A DNA stretch of 64,000 nt, from assembly GCA_034620365.1 (NCBI GenBank), contig JAQGEQ010000048.1, positions 620,001 to 684,000 of the forward strand. Direction: 5' to 3'. Made by a program: the position numbers and the translations under genes. This DNA is from Pegea sp. RAD2-039 (taxonomy: Eukaryota; Chordata; Thaliacea; Salpida; Salpidae). A model generated the notes under the pieces. The model was not told the DNA's origin, did not search any database, and was given only the letters and a program-made list of their open reading frames with translations. Shown here piece after piece: positions 1-22,010 of this stretch; the first letter of the stretch is position 1, and every line of letters begins with the position of its first letter.

Positions 1-3000
1 CTAATGGTGCTGACATGGACTTTTCAAACACAAAAGTCAATAGTAAAAGACCTAAAGAAAATTTTCCTTAATTGTTAACTTTATGATCGTCACTTACTTA
101 TAAAACATATTTGGTAATTTTTCATCCTGCTTGTTGCCATCAAATTCTTTAATTTTTGATTACAAATATTTTATCTCTGTGAAATAAATCGATATTGTTG
201 TAATGCATTTCAAACAAAAGTTTTAAAAAAATATGCTTCAAACCTTCGATATAGTTGCTATATATTATTTAAACTCAAGTTCTTGATGATCAAATATAAA
301 AATATTAGTTCTGATTCTTTGTGGGAAGTTATTGAGCTTTTATAGCAAACAGGAAACACTTTCTGATATTTTTGTAATTAAAAAAAAAATTTTTTCTGAC
401 TCAAAGTTTATCTTCAAAGAATCATGCCATGACAATAGAATATCGAATTGATAACTTTTCTCGATTTCTGCTAAATTGATAATTGATATTTTTATTAATA
501 AATTTCAAAATAAAGAGAAATATAATTTGCTTTACAAAAGCTCCTTATTTCTGTCAATAAGTCATATCTACCGCAATCAAAAGTTTTCTGCCAAAAATAT
601 GACAATAACATCCAGTGAAGAATTGTTAAAAAAACATTTTTGACTAATTGTTTGTTAAAGTGTCCCAAAAAATACTGATGATAAATTCGAATTAAAAACT
701 AAAGTAGTAAATACTAACACGTAGATCTCTAATAACTTGTTGAGTACAAAATACTTGAAAAGTACGAACATCGTATTATATAAAGTTAAATACAATGATG
801 CTTCAGGTAACACTGATCTAAAATTATTTTTGCCATAAGTTTGAGGTACATAAATGGTTCACACATCTTTTCGATTAATAGTCAATAATGATAATATTAC
901 TTAAAGATTGATCTTTTGATGTTGATATCAATAATCTTGTTTAAAATCATTCCTCTAATCAAATCATATCATTTGTTGCGAAGTTTTCCAAGCTATTCTA
1001 ATTTTTTTTACTTTTTTGTTTGCTTTCAGTTATCTTACATGAGTATGATATTACTAATCTATAGTCTAAAATGTATAGATGTATCATTATAGTAACTCCA
1101 ATCAAGAAATAAATATTAAGATTTGGAATAACTTGGGATTGCTTATATGATCTTAAGACAACTTTTAAACGAAAAGTATAAAAATTATTGAAATTGAAAT
1201 AATTGAGCATCATTTTCAGCTTAAGATGGTTGTCACTTGACTCATTAAAACAATTTTTTTTTTCGAACAAAATATTTATCAAACCCGATTAACTTCTACA
1301 AAAATAATATACCGATTTCAAGGTACATAAGAAACCATCTGCAGAGTATGATCAAAAGAAACTTACATTTTATTATCGGGAAGAATTAAAATAAGGATAT
1401 AAAAGGTAAATCCTATAGTTTTTTATATGAGATCATATCTTAAACGGACTTGAAGGAGTAAAGCTACGAAAAATACTGTTTCAAAAATGAACTAAAAAAA
1501 AGCGATTCCCAATAAAGATTCCCCTTTATCATCTTAGCAAGAACAATTAGGTGAATTCCTGATAAACAAATTTGTAAATTATAACAACTTTTGGTAATAT
1601 GTTTTTAAAAGAATAATTTGTCATTATTTAAATATTATATTATTAGTTGTCATAAAATACAATTTATTACCTCTTTGTATGAAAATGAAATATTGTCTGG
1701 CCATTAGATGACATTTGCTATATTAGTATTTGTAATCTATACGTTGATACCGTAATTAATTTTGTAATTCAAGAACTATGGTTGCCTTCTAGTCAGGAAG
1801 TCTTTTTTAAAAAAAATCTAGACCTAAAATACTTATTGAAAGCTGACAGTTATTTTGAAATTGAATTTCAGGTGATATGTCACTTTTTCATGATATTAAT
1901 CACCAAATTTGTTTAGCTATTCTAACTTTGGTGAACACTTTCTAATAGCAATTCATAGAAATCGTGAAAATCAAAATAGATGCAGCTCTTATCTCGATCA
2001 GCTTTATTTTTAACGTCATTTATTTTCTCCTGAAAACAAACTTTCATCATATACTGCCAGCCTAAGTTTATTTGCAAATATTTTGAGAACTCATGGATTC
2101 TTTTTAACGCTAAAGATGTTTTAATAAGTTGTAAGTATAATTTTTCTGATATTTATTTTTGTATTAAGCTTTTCAGTCAGTAAAAGCTTCACGATATTCG
2201 AATTCATTTTTTAAAATTTGATTACTGGCCTGATTATTATGTTTAAAACAAAATTTTGTTGTGTGTTTGCAACTTTTAAAAATTCTAATTTGTTAGAAGA
2301 TGAAAGAAAACGTTGATAACTACCGTGATGGAAATCTTACTTTAACCTTTTAGTTAACTTTTTTTTCATAGAATATTAAAAAATTATTTGAATTTTGATA
2401 TTAATTCAGCAAATAAAAATTTACAAATTATAATGTTGGAACTTAAGATCAGGTGATAGGTTTTGTACTATAATAAGATCACAAGTTTTATATCTTTAAT
2501 TTAGTAACTTAAGAAAATTTCCCGAATTATAATCACTAAACGCTTACAATCAAGAAGAAAATTTTTTCATGTAAGTTAGAAGTTATCAAACCTAAAATAA
2601 GCGCTAACTGCTTACTTAGCCTTTAGGGGGTTGTTAGAATTGTGGATGACGTTGAAAAATAAATTATTTAAGGATTAAGCTCTTTTGAAATCATAAGTTG
2701 TGCAAATCCTTGATTTATTACCTTGATGGTGATATATTTCTGCTTATTTACTTCCTTATAGTACAGTTAGAATAATTATAAAAGCTGCTTAAAATTCTGA
2801 AATATTTTTTAAGATATTTTTTCAATATTTTATGTAAGAGATTTCATATCTTAAATTGCTGCAAAAATAACGTCTGAATAACAATCAACATTATAAAGTG
2901 AACGGTGCGTCAACAAAACAATAATATTTGATTAATTAATGTAAACTCAATTGTAAGTGACGTTAAAACGTGAAAAATAGGCGAAATCAAATATTTCCCA

Positions 3001-5026
3001 TAATTTTGTAAACACTTGATCAGAATTAAATTAACATTATCTGGGAAGAACCAAAATGATAGAAAGCGTTTTGTATTTGTGACTACATTTGTTGTTTTGG
3101 TTCACTAATGACAGTTTAAATTTAAATCTAAATAATTATCATCAGCGACCTAAAACTTCTTTCATACAACAACAAGTCATCATCAATAAGTTTCAAGTTT
3201 TCTTGGAGTAATCACAGAATTGTTTTCCAAAACAGCATTATTGGTCGTCTCCTTTGTTCTCGTCTCTTTTCTTTAATCCTCATATCTATGAGATTAAAGG
3301 CTTCATCTTAAAGTGGTTCTAGAAACCTTATGCTATTTCCAACGACGTTAATTTGTCATCTACAACCATGCGTTGAATAAAGCAAATAAATAAACGAATA
3401 GTAGCATCTTTGAACTACAACAATCTGAAAATATTTTATAATTTGTTGGTGATAAATTGTTTGCAGAAGAATCTTCAAACTTTCAAAGTAAAAAGCAGTT
3501 ATCATTCATCAAACTTTCGGTCCTATGATTTTGAAAACACAATTCTGTTTTTGATACCTTATCTGAACTTACAAACTTGCTTGGGGCAATTAAATATTCT
3601 GATTTCAAATTGCTGGTCACAATTACTAACCACAAAAATCAGATAATTTTTTGAAATTCTGAAACACAGCCGAATGCTTTAGGAGAAACTGAAATTTTAC
3701 TAATACCAAAATTTACCAAAATACCTAAAATTTAAAGATTATAATTTATCAATGCCGACGTCATTTAAGTTGTAAAGATAAGACTTTGAAAAAAATTGCA
3801 GCTCTATTTATTCTAAACTTTACATATTGAAAAATCAACTTAACATAACATAATAATATATAAAAATATATCAAATCAAATGACGATTCTTAAAATAGAT
3901 AAAATGAAACATTTGTTCAAATGTGATTAATCTTGTGATTTATGTCAAGTAACTAATTTTTAGATTGATTTAGAATGCAGAGCTTTTTATGCTAATAAAA
4001 TTTTTGAAGTTTTATTGTGATAATAAAATTTTAATTTATTTTTAAAATTTAGTTTCAATACTTTCTCATAAAATTACTTATTTAGTTTTCAAATTGTTTC
4101 AAGCAAATTGTTGTATATTTTTAATAGGTCTGAAAATTCTGAAATAAGCAAAACAAGTTGATAAACACTCTTATAGATGTCTTCAGCTTATTCTTGGTGC
4201 ATAAAATGCTCAAAATTTAAACATTTTATTTTTTTAACCAACTCTCTAAGTGTAAGTAACAATTTACTAGGTATGCTATTGGAACATTAATTTAAACTGT
4301 TACTTCTCTATTTTAACAAATATACTGATTGGTTGTCAATGACTTTTTAATAAAAAAAATAATTTTGCAAACAATTTTCATCACGGTTGTGACATTAAAA
4401 AGTCTTTACTAACTACTGGTTACAATATATTGTATTTTTTTAAAGGTTAATTGTTACACATCATATGAACTAGTCATTGTAAGCTAATTTTGTTGTTTTA
4501 AATTATTTCATAATTGTTTTTAGACTATTTGATATTAACTTAATCTACAAAAAAATTCTTTAATTAACACTTTGAGATTGATAAAGATTAATCTCCGCTA
4601 TTAGAACTTGTAGATTTTATATAAAGTTATCTGGGTCAATTTATATCCTTCTTTTTAACTTTCTACTTCATTGTAAGCAAGATTTCTGCAAATGACCAAA
4701 CCAACTTAATAACTATGTAAAAATTTTATCAAAAATAATCTCAAATTAAGTTTTGTTGTTAGCGATTTTGTTAAATTACAAACAGATGGTAAAGAATTGA
4801 TATTGCTTATGCTTATGTACCTTTGAAAATTTCTATTTTTTGATAGTTTATAAAAAATAATATATTATTATTATATATTATTACGTAATAATTATGTGAA
4901 AATTAAAAGATTAAATCGCTTAAATGGATTAATATGTATATCAAAAATAGCAAAAAAACTTTTTAAATTCATTAATGAAATATTATTAAAATTTTCTAAA
5001 AGAAGAACATCCTTTAGACATATAAC
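1..5026. other. Gene-free AT-rich flank
   Basis: No exon, RNA gene or recognisable repeat could be supported on either strand. The open frames here (for example 998-1282 minus and 3410-3646 plus) are short, have AT-driven composition, lack splice-consistent neighbours and match no family I know. Distal promoter elements of the sushi-lectin gene could lie in the last few hundred bases, but no motif stands out. Confidence 0.6.
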
Positions 5027-8000
5027 ATGTGTTCGCCTTGCGCCGTTACTGAAGTTATTTGGACTATAGTTCTTTGTGAGTAAATCTTTTTTTGTATTTT
5101 CCTATTTTTTTGTAAATTAAAAATTTACTTCTTAAATATTTTAATAAAAAAATAGTTATTTTATGTCTTTTAATTTATACAACCAAAAAATAAACTTAAA
5201 AATATTAAAAGGTCTGTAAAAGAATATTATAGATGTACTTTTTTATCGTACATTTACTTTATTTTAGCAACTCAATTTAAAAAATTAGCTATTATTTCTT
5301 ATATCTAAAAATGAAACTTAATAAATGAACATAAGCATAATTTTGAGAAAAGCAGTAAATATAGACTAATAGACTTTGAATTTAGTTGCGTAAGATCTTT
5401 TATATAAAACTTCAATTCTAAGCAAAATTGTATAATCAAATTAAGTAAACATAAAAGTATTAGAAACTTTAGAAACAAAGTATCGCTATCCTTTTTTTTA
5501 AATGATACAGAAATTAACTTTTATTCAATCAATAATTGGGTAAAAATTATGTGCTGAAATCTTCATCAGCAAGTTTACAAAATTCAGCAATTTTTGAATA
5601 AAAATATAGTATTTATTTAATTGTACAAAGCTCTTCCAGCAGAGACATAAAAACCTTAATATAGGGTGTTAACTATATAGACAATTTTTCGTTTAAAATT
5701 TTATGGAAATAACTTTTACATCACTAAAACTTAGTAGCTTCAGAGATTCATTCTATCTGTGTGCTTTTAGAATTATGTTCAGTTAAAAGTTTTTACATTC
5801 AATCCGAGCCTGATCGAACCAATACAAAGATGACAGAAATTTATAAACATATATTTAAATAGAAACGCAGTAATATAAATAAAATAAGAATTTTAATGAC
5901 TTATTACATTTCGTTAGTTTGTGAAAGAAACTAAAAAATTACAAAAATAATTATATTATTCATAAAAAACTAATAAAATATATGCAAAGAGATAATAACC
6001 AGTAAATACTTTATATATTTAATTTTTCAGTATGTACTGCAAAGCCATGTTATCGACATTGGAATGGTACAGTTGAAAGCTGTCCCCCAAGTAAGACACC
6101 AACTATTTAAAAAGATCATCATATAATTAAAGATTTGGTTTCACAAAACAATCTTAAACAGATTGTGGTCCAGCACCTGATCTCGATTATGGAACTAAAA
6201 CAATTATTGATCTAGTTTATATAAATAAATCAATGACTCTTGAAAAGGAAGTATCTTATACATGTAAGGACGACCTTTTACTAATCCCTCCTGGCCAATC
6301 ACATTGGAATTGTCTTGATGGAGGACGATGGTCATATTCAACTCTACCTCGATGTTTAGCTCGTAAGTAATAATCATAACTCTAAACATTGAATAACGAT
6401 TTTCAAAATTATCTTTTTTAATTTCATTTTATTGTTCAAATGATAATCTTAAAAACATTATCGTTCACTTTCTGTTGCATCAATTAGTTTATACAATTGT
6501 AAATCAAATTTGAAAGTATTATGATGGCTATAATCTGCTCATCTTTTATAAGCTCATTATTGCTAAACTTAATTCAGTTACTGTTTTTCGTTAAGAATGT
6601 AAAGACCCTCCAGCACTTGTTGGCGGAGTTTTTTCGATTTTAGCTACTGTACATGAATCGATGTATTTATCTGGAACAATTGTTGAGTATACTTGTAATA
6701 CTGGATATCTTATGTATCCACAAGAAAGCAACACATTTTCGTGTAATAGTTTCGGAAAATGGACGGGTGCAATTGGAAGTTGTTATCCAGGTATAAAAAT
6801 CATTAAAATGAGTTTTTAGGTTATCACAATTTTCTTATAAGTTTGCAGTCCAGCACCTGAAGTAGATAATGCTTTAAAAAGTGTTACCAAGCAAATTGCA
6901 GTTAATGAGACACTTACACTTGAGTTAGAAGTTCAATATTCATGTAACAAAAATATGATATTGGTGCCAAAAAGTAAAAAAACTTGGACCTGTATATCTA
7001 GCTCTTGGTCACACGCAACACCATTTCAATGTTTAAAGGGTAATTTTAAGAAGTATCAACTTATTTTAATAGAAAACTGTTTCCTGACTTATCAACGGAG
7101 AGTAAATACTTTTCAAAAGCGATATCATTGTTGAGAACCTTTAAATTACGTTTTTTTTTAAAAGTAATTTTTGTTTTAACTTAAAGTAGATGTTTTTAAT
7201 ATCTATTATCTAAAATTAATGTTTTGATAAAGATTGTGGCTCAGCACCTGATATTGATAAAGGAGTTAAGACTGTTACCAATAGCCTTTATGTTGACGAT
7301 TTTTTGACTTTGGAAAGGGACGTAATTTATTCTTGTAATGAAAGCTTTGTATTTTTTCCTCCGAACCAATCTCATTGGAGTTGCCTTAAAGAAGGAAGCT
7401 GGTCACATTCAACAAAACCTCAGTGTCTACCTGGTTATTTTATTTGATGCTTTAACTATTTTTTTATGTAGAGTTGACAACTTCTATGCAAACTATGTAA
7501 GATGATACGTTAGTCTAAAGCTTAAATAGATTTTACTCTGCTGTTTAAAGTAAGCTATTCAAAATTATTTTTTACAATTTCTTAAATGAACAAGACAAAT
7601 GCTTTCATGTAACATGTAAAAGCTGTCTGTATTTGATAAGTGAAACTTATATAATATTTAATTATCAGTTACAACTTGACTCCTTTTTGGAGGAAACTAA
7701 AAACCTTGATTTAGTTTATAGTTATTTACATAATTTTTAAAGTCAAACCTTAAACTGTTTGAATATTTTTAGAATGTCCTTACATCTTTAATACATTACA
7801 TGCAAGCATAGTGGTTAGGAATGAAATATTACCTAGTAAACATCCAACTGGAAAATATGTTTATGGAACTATTATTGAGCATGTTTGTGATGATTACTAC
7901 GTTAAAAAAGAAAGTGGTAATTTTGCAATGAGTTGTCAAGAAGATGGTACTTGGAATTCTACGGTTATTCCTTATTGTCAGCTAGGTAAACTTTTGCAGT

Positions 8001-8778
8001 TTCTTAGGTCAACATCTAATTACGCAACCAAAAATGTGTTTTACAAAATAAATAAATAAGCAATTTGCTGTTAATATCTTCAAGTTTTTACTGCGATAGT
8101 AAGCTTAATATATTTTTCAGGCTTAAATTTATTTTCATTACGATATTTCACTATACTTTTAGATAATCTGTTAAAAGCATTTTTCAAATATAACTTTTTT
8201 TACAAAATATAGTGAGTCATCAATTGCTTTAACTGTAGCTAATTTAAGTTTTAGTAAAAACACACATTTATTTATTCGTAGAGTGGTCTGATACTAGAAA
8301 ATGTAATGCTTCTTACTTCTTTAATGTAACGAATTTCAAAAGTAACTTTCATGAAGTTAGAAAACGATGTCAAGAGCTTGGTGGAGATTTGTTGTATGAA
8401 AATCTTGGTTTTAGTCAAATGGGAACCACTTTAAAAAGGTAATTCCAACTAGAATTTAGATCAGTCAAAAAATATTGATCTTTTTACAGTTCAATAGATT
8501 TGCCAAAATATTTCGAGACTATTCTTGATGATACTTATAATGTTTTTGTTGGGATTACGGATCAACTTGAGGAAGGTGTTTGGAGATCAGTAGATGACAC
8601 TCATTATGACTATACAAATTCTAATGTGAGTTTAACATTTGGTTGGAATGAAGGAGAGCCTAATAATGTTGACATTGAGAACTGTGGCGAAACGTATGAT
8701 GGTATTTCGTTAAATGATGTTTCGTGTGAGAAGATTAAACGGGGTATATGCGAATTTAAAGAAATAACCTGTGTCTGA
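5027..8778 (+). CDS. Secreted sushi (CCP) x5 and C-type lectin protein
   Basis: Nine exons join in frame to 520 residues: 5027-5075, 6031-6090, 6162-6362, 6596-6790, 6842-7039, 7233-7433, 7773-7985, 8282-8438, 8490-8778. The start has a short hydrophobic stretch (VIWTIVLL), probably a weak signal peptide. A 20-residue half-sushi remnant follows, then five CCP modules (about residues 37-103, 104-168, 169-234, 235-301, 302-372), each with four cysteines and the late Trp-Cys pattern. Each CCP is one phase 1-1 exon, as in exon-shuffled genes. The C-terminal C-type lectin domain (373-516) has WNEGEPNN, ENCGE, LNDVSC and a final cysteine. EPN plus the Asn-Asp pair is the signature of calcium-dependent mannose-type sugar binding. 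Such proteins act outside the cell in recognition or adhesion; that role is inferred from the domains. Intron 1 is 955 nt. Exon 1 is the least certain part. Confidence 0.88.
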
Positions 8779-8854
8779 ACTATAAGTAATTTAAATCATT
8801 TCGATAGTTTCAGCTGTTCTAAAAAATATTTTTTTGCGTGTTACATTTTATCAT

Positions 8855-8860
8855 AATAAA
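8855..8860 (+). terminator. Poly(A) signal AATAAA, sushi-lectin gene
   Basis: A canonical AATAAA lies 77 nt after the TGA stop of the sushi-lectin gene. This is a normal distance for a short 3' UTR, though the hexamer is common by chance in such AT-rich DNA. Confidence 0.5.
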
Positions 8861-10865
8861 ACAGAAAATATTTTACTGGTTTGGTATTTTTACTAGGTTA
8901 AAATAGTTAAAACTAGACATTAAATTGCGTAATCACAGTAAGCTTTCACTAAAGAAAATTTCGTGATTTTAAATAAAGATTGTGATGTTTTTATTATCTT
9001 TTATCTAAATATAAGTTCATAATCTTTTTTAGGTGGTATGCTAGTCTTTTTAATATGATACTTGTAATAATGATAACTTGAAATAGCTTTATTCTATTAT
9101 AGATTGCGCATAAGACTAACGATAACTAAAACAGAGCAATGCTGTTTTACACTGTACAAAAAATTCTGTATAACAGGCGTCGGTTTAACTTTACATTTAC
9201 GTTTGCCATGGAAAAATCTTCTGTTATACCATAAAAGTCTATTACAATAATAAATTGAATAATTGGTTAAGTTAATTAAATAAACTAATGAATAGCATAA
9301 TAACAATAAAATCATTTCTTGATTATTAAATAAAATTCGACGCTATTAAATTCATTTATCACTTTAATGGTTATTTACTAGCTTTTAGTTGACTTTTTTA
9401 GATCAAACTCTTGTATCTGAGAGATTTAAAGGCAAGTATTTGATCCAAAATTAACTAAAATTTCTTACATTTTTTCGAAGACAAATTTGAATCTTTGATT
9501 TTTTTAAGTTCTTGGATAAAAATACCTAATTTTGAATATATTTGGGAGCGAATTTTATAATCTTAAGAAAAGGTTAATCATAATAATAAATCAGTTCAGT
9601 ATCTTAAATACTTTTACTGACAAATTGTTGTAAATATCCTTTATAACACAATCTTTTGGTATTTGAAAAAAGTAATAGTTGAAAACAACTTCTCATTCAC
9701 AACAACTTAAGTCTTCTAAAAGTTTTTTTAAATAATCTTTTTGTTTGCTATTAACTTAAAACTATTTCAGAACAAATAACTTTCGAATCTAATTATATAA
9801 AATTTATTATTGATTTAAAGCACTAAAAGTATGATACGATAAAAAATTGAAGTCATTTGTTTATATTGTAAAAAAATATTATAATTAAATCTTTGAGATA
9901 CCAGCTGAGCCATTGAGCTATTAAAACTTAAATAATTTTCCTTTTTTAAATGTTTTATGCTTCCTAATAGTTTATTAGAATTATTATTTTTTAAATACAC
10001 AATTTATTAGCACTACTAAAAAATAAAAAGTAAATATGTTTTATCAGCCAAGCTATATTTTAAAGAATTTTTTATTAATTTATATCACAAAATTAAACGG
10101 ATTCCTTATACATTTCGCCTTATGGTACTTTAAGCTACGATATAGCAATAGACATATGTTCAAAAAAACGTTTTTATGTTTGCGCTGTTTTTCTCATTTT
10201 TTGTTTTACTTGTATCAAATTCACTAGTTACTTTTTGGTTAAATACCTTTTTTGATAAAGTAAACTTCGAGTGAACAATTTTTCTTTAATTTTATATTAA
10301 TCAAAAGTTTGTTTTTTTATTAGACTTTATCTAGTTCTATAACTTTTTATTTATATTTAATTAAGTTAAACATTTCTGATACAATTTTTGGTAAACATTT
10401 GTAAAATTTCGAGTATTTTTGTTTACTGAATTTTTACAAAGCTCTAAATTATTAATTAGTTTGAACCATCAATTTATTTAGATACAGCAATTTTTATGTT
10501 ATGAGTTTTTCTTAATATATCAGTGCAAGCTGTACTTAGTATTTTTGAAAACTTTTCTCTAAACATGTATATCTTTTTTAGTCAATTAACTGATTTTTAA
10601 AGAGTTTTAATAAAAAAGTTTACATAAATATTTTAAGACTTATTTGTATTTTTGTTATATCATACAAATTAATTTTCTTCAGTCTGTTTTTGTCACGTTT
10701 ATGAATTTATACAATTTTGTTTCCTTATTATTAATAGTCATGGTTATAAATTAATTTTTATATAATACAGTTACCTATTGTACTTTTATATTTATAACCT
10801 TATTTTTACCAGAATTTGTGTTGCAACTTTTTTTTTCTTTTTTACATTATTAGATTAAACTTTTT
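8861..10865. other. Intergenic AT-rich DNA
   Basis: About 2 kb separates the sushi-lectin gene from the PRMT6-type gene, which is in the same orientation. No exon could be supported. The only structured item is a short tRNA box-A-like stretch on the minus strand near 9893-9915 with no box B behind it. The promoter of the downstream gene presumably lies in the right-hand part, but no motif is clear. Confidence 0.55.
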
Positions 10866-13786
<2,921 letters not shown>

Positions 13787-13991
13787 TTTTTTCCAAAGAT
13801 TTTGATTTAGTTCCTAGCTAATTTTTTACCAAAGTTTGCAGTGAGGTTCACATGTAGCTTGATCATATCTTCAAACAGCTGCTTCAAAAAGCTACGTAGA
13901 AAATACTTCGCAATTTTTTTAAATTGTATTTTTATTATAAATATTTGATTTTTTTAATCAAAAAGTTATTTATCTCTTTTTTGCATGTTTT

Positions 13992-13997
13992 AATAAA
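13992..13997 (+). terminator. Poly(A) signal AATAAA, PRMT6-type gene
   Basis: This AATAAA lies 206 nt downstream of the TGA stop and is a reasonable 3' end signal for the plus-strand gene. It is not proven. Confidence 0.4.
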
Positions 13998-14803
13998 ATT
14001 ATGTTTTAAGTTTTATCTATCAACTGTTGTTATGATAGAAGTTGTGTTCGATGTATCTGGTGGTTTAGTATCAGGATCTTGTAAGTTTCAAGGCATTCCA
14101 CAGATTTATTCTCTTATATTCAGTTTTAGTATTTGAATAATTTATCCTTAATCATGACAAACTAGAAGTATTTGATCAAATGTCCTAATTTCAGATGAAC
14201 TTTTTGTTGTGTCTCAATTAGTTTCCAGATTTAGGTACGACAACTGAACTTTAAATTTCTTTAATTGAATAGTTTTATATTTGAATTACTTGAATGTAAT
14301 TAATGTAAAGTTTTTTTTTCATTCAAATACTGGTATTTAGATGCGAGAAAATTTGTGGATTTAAACTCAAACAGAGTTGGTTTAAAGCATTACATACCCG
14401 ACTTGTCACCTACTTCATAAAACTTTCTAACTAATATTCTAAACAATTTCCTCCATTATTTTCCTAAGTTTTTATTCTCTTGAAAAAATATGAAAGTTGA
14501 AATCATATAATTATTTTAATATATTTATAGTATCAACTAGTCTGAAAGCAATCTTAATGTGATAGTAACACCATGTAAATCTATAGTTATAAAAATAAAA
14601 TCTGAAACACGATGTTACAATAATTCAGTAAACAAAAAATGTTGAGTTAAAAAAAGCTTTTTAAATTTAAACAAGAATTAGTGGATTTCAGACAAAGGCA
14701 AAAAACACATCACTATTTGTAAATAAAAAAAGATTAATCTCATTTTATACAAAGTTAAAAATATATGAGTTGAAAAAATAAAACAAATGCGACTAGCAGG
14801 TTA

Positions 14804-19862
<5,059 letters not shown>

Positions 19863-21610
19863 AGTTTTATAATATTAATTAATCAAATAAATATTCTACA
19901 AATATTTTGATATTATTAAACTATTTTATATTCATTCAAAAAACATTAATAAAATATATCATTAAAATCATTTAACTAACAATATTTTGTCAAACAAAAA
20001 AAAGTAAAATTTGTAAATAGCTATTTTTTTCAATTAGTCGACTAATTAGATGAAGCAAAAAGTCTTATCCTTGATTAATATAATCATTAAACTATTGAAA
20101 CTTTGTAGATAGTGTTCTTATAAAACAACTTTTATGATCATATTATTTATAAAAAGTTTCTAAATTTATATAAATTAGTCAACTTTTATGAATTAAAACA
20201 AAACTGTAATATGACTCATCTCAATAAAAATTGCTTGCTTAAATAAAAATAGATAATTAATGAAAATACAAAACTACACAAATTTAACTAAAAAACAAAG
20301 ATAAAACAAAATACTTGTTTTTTTTTCATTACAAACTAAAAGCTTTCATTACAAAATGGAAGAATAACAATTAAGCAAAAGTTTTAAAAAGATTTCCGTC
20401 TTATAGTTTTGTAACAGTTTAGATAAAAGCCCTAAGACATTTATCAAACTAATATTTTCCAAATTAAAGTTTTTATTATTGTATTTTTTCAACTTAAAAT
20501 TTATAAAATTTATTTATCTCCTCATTTTTTGGTATTTAATTTTTTTAAACATTTTTCTTAATTCCTACCTTTGATTCATAACATTAACAAAATAAAAAAG
20601 TATAAAAGTAAATAACCACAACTGATTATAACAAACATTTAAGTTGTTTAAAAACAATAACACGAAATCAATTATAAAATATATGTTATGAAAAGATACA
20701 AAATATGATAATGATAAACATTAAATGATACAAATAATGCGACTTCTATTTTTTTTGTTCACCTCAATTAATAATCTACAGATACCTGCAATAAATGACT
20801 TAAGATACAAGAGGAAGTATTTAATACACTTACAGCATGTGGACTGATAAATGGATCTTATTTACAATTTATTTATGAGTTTTACAATAATTTAGGGAAA
20901 TTCCTACAAAAGAGAAAATAGCCATCACGTGAATGGAAAATTTTGTAATATTTACTCGACAGATTTTTAACAAAAATTTCCAAAGAGTTTTAGGTAAATG
21001 TTTACACTGAATTAATCTATTATTTAGCTGAAAAATAAGTTAACATAGAATATAACTTTTGAGTAAAGAATAATAATTATTTGACTTGTCGACCTTTTAG
21101 AATTAAGTCTATAAGATCTCTACACAAAAAATATTTTGAATAAATTAAAACTACTTTTGATTTTTGTTACACAAATTCTGGCTGTTTTCATTAAAAAGCT
21201 CTTATAAGATCTCTGAATAAACTATTCCTGAAATATATGTAATAGTCCTGAAAACGTAGAAAAAGTTTAAAGTTATCATTTAAATTGTATTTATATCGTA
21301 AAAAGGAGCTTAAACTTGTAATCGATTACTCTATCAACCTTTTCATAATTTTTATCTTATTCATTTATAATTTTTATGTTTTTTAACCACTAAACTAATC
21401 TTCGTTTGTTAGATCTAGTGACATAATTATTACATCAGTTGAAACAACTTAGTTTTTTTTAATTAAGTTATTCTAAATATTTTAGTTAAAAGTCGTTATT
21501 TATTGAAATAATGAGATATAAAAAAATCTAAAAACATAAAATATTATTTAAAAAAAAGCAGAGGAAATGTTATGCAGTAACGAAAAATACATTTTATATC
21601 TGCTTATTTG
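19863..21610. other. Copine 5' flank, AT-rich
   Basis: This 1.7 kb upstream of the copine start is very AT-rich and shows no exon on either strand. It should contain the copine promoter, and perhaps a non-coding first exon, but no core element or splice pair can be assigned with confidence. Confidence 0.5.
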
Positions 21611-22010
21611 CCCATCTGTGTGATAAAGCGGTTACCATAACCACCCATCAGGCAGGAGGCTCTGAGTTCGAGTCCAGGTGGACACATAATTGCGACAAGG
21701 AAAAGTTCATAAAAATACCTAGATAGGGTCCTGTGAATCTGGTTAATGACAACATCTCTAGGAGACACAAAATTCCGACTTTAAAAGCTTGAATTGGAGC
21801 CTGATGGGCAGTTTGTCACTGTACTCAGTGTCGTTCTGGAAGCTCCTGCACCAGTCCATATGTTACGCTGTATATTTACCTTGTTGGCGTGGAGAGTGGA
21901 ACCTTACTGCATGGAGAACAACTGGATTTCCATAATTTCTGCCCTGACATATATATGTATGGCCGTTCTCAGCCGAAATCAGACAGAAAAGTTTGCTTAT
22001 TTATGCCAAA
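21611..22010 (+). mobile_element. tRNA-derived SINE, copy A
   Basis: This 400-nt, GC-richer block stands out from its AT-rich surroundings. It begins with a diverged tRNA-like head: a box-A-like stretch near 21620-21633 and a box-B-like AGTTCGAGTCC at 21665-21675. The body that follows is shared with copy B on the opposite strand near 52 kb. Common blocks include TTGCGACAAGG, TCTAGGAGACACAAAA, a 21-nt identical run at 21818-21838 and a 19-nt identical run at 21877-21895. Head, unrelated body and dispersed copies are the layout of a SINE transcribed by RNA polymerase III. The 73-codon open frame at 21794-22015 is a by-product of the repeat. No target-site duplication or tail could be defined, so the copy is old. 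Ends are good to about 10-20 nt. Confidence 0.8.

Noticed and set aside
4855..4905. AT-only inverted and simple repeats
   Set aside because: Such strings are expected in DNA of this composition and have no GC-containing stem.
9893..9915. tRNA box-A-like stretch on the minus strand (TGGCTCAGCTGG)
   Set aside because: There is no box B, no cloverleaf and no shared body with the SINE copies; a single 12-nt match is expected by chance at this scale.
13924..14136. 70-codon frame just after the PRMT6 stop
   Set aside because: It lies in the probable 3' UTR, starts at a non-ATG codon and has no resemblance to any family.
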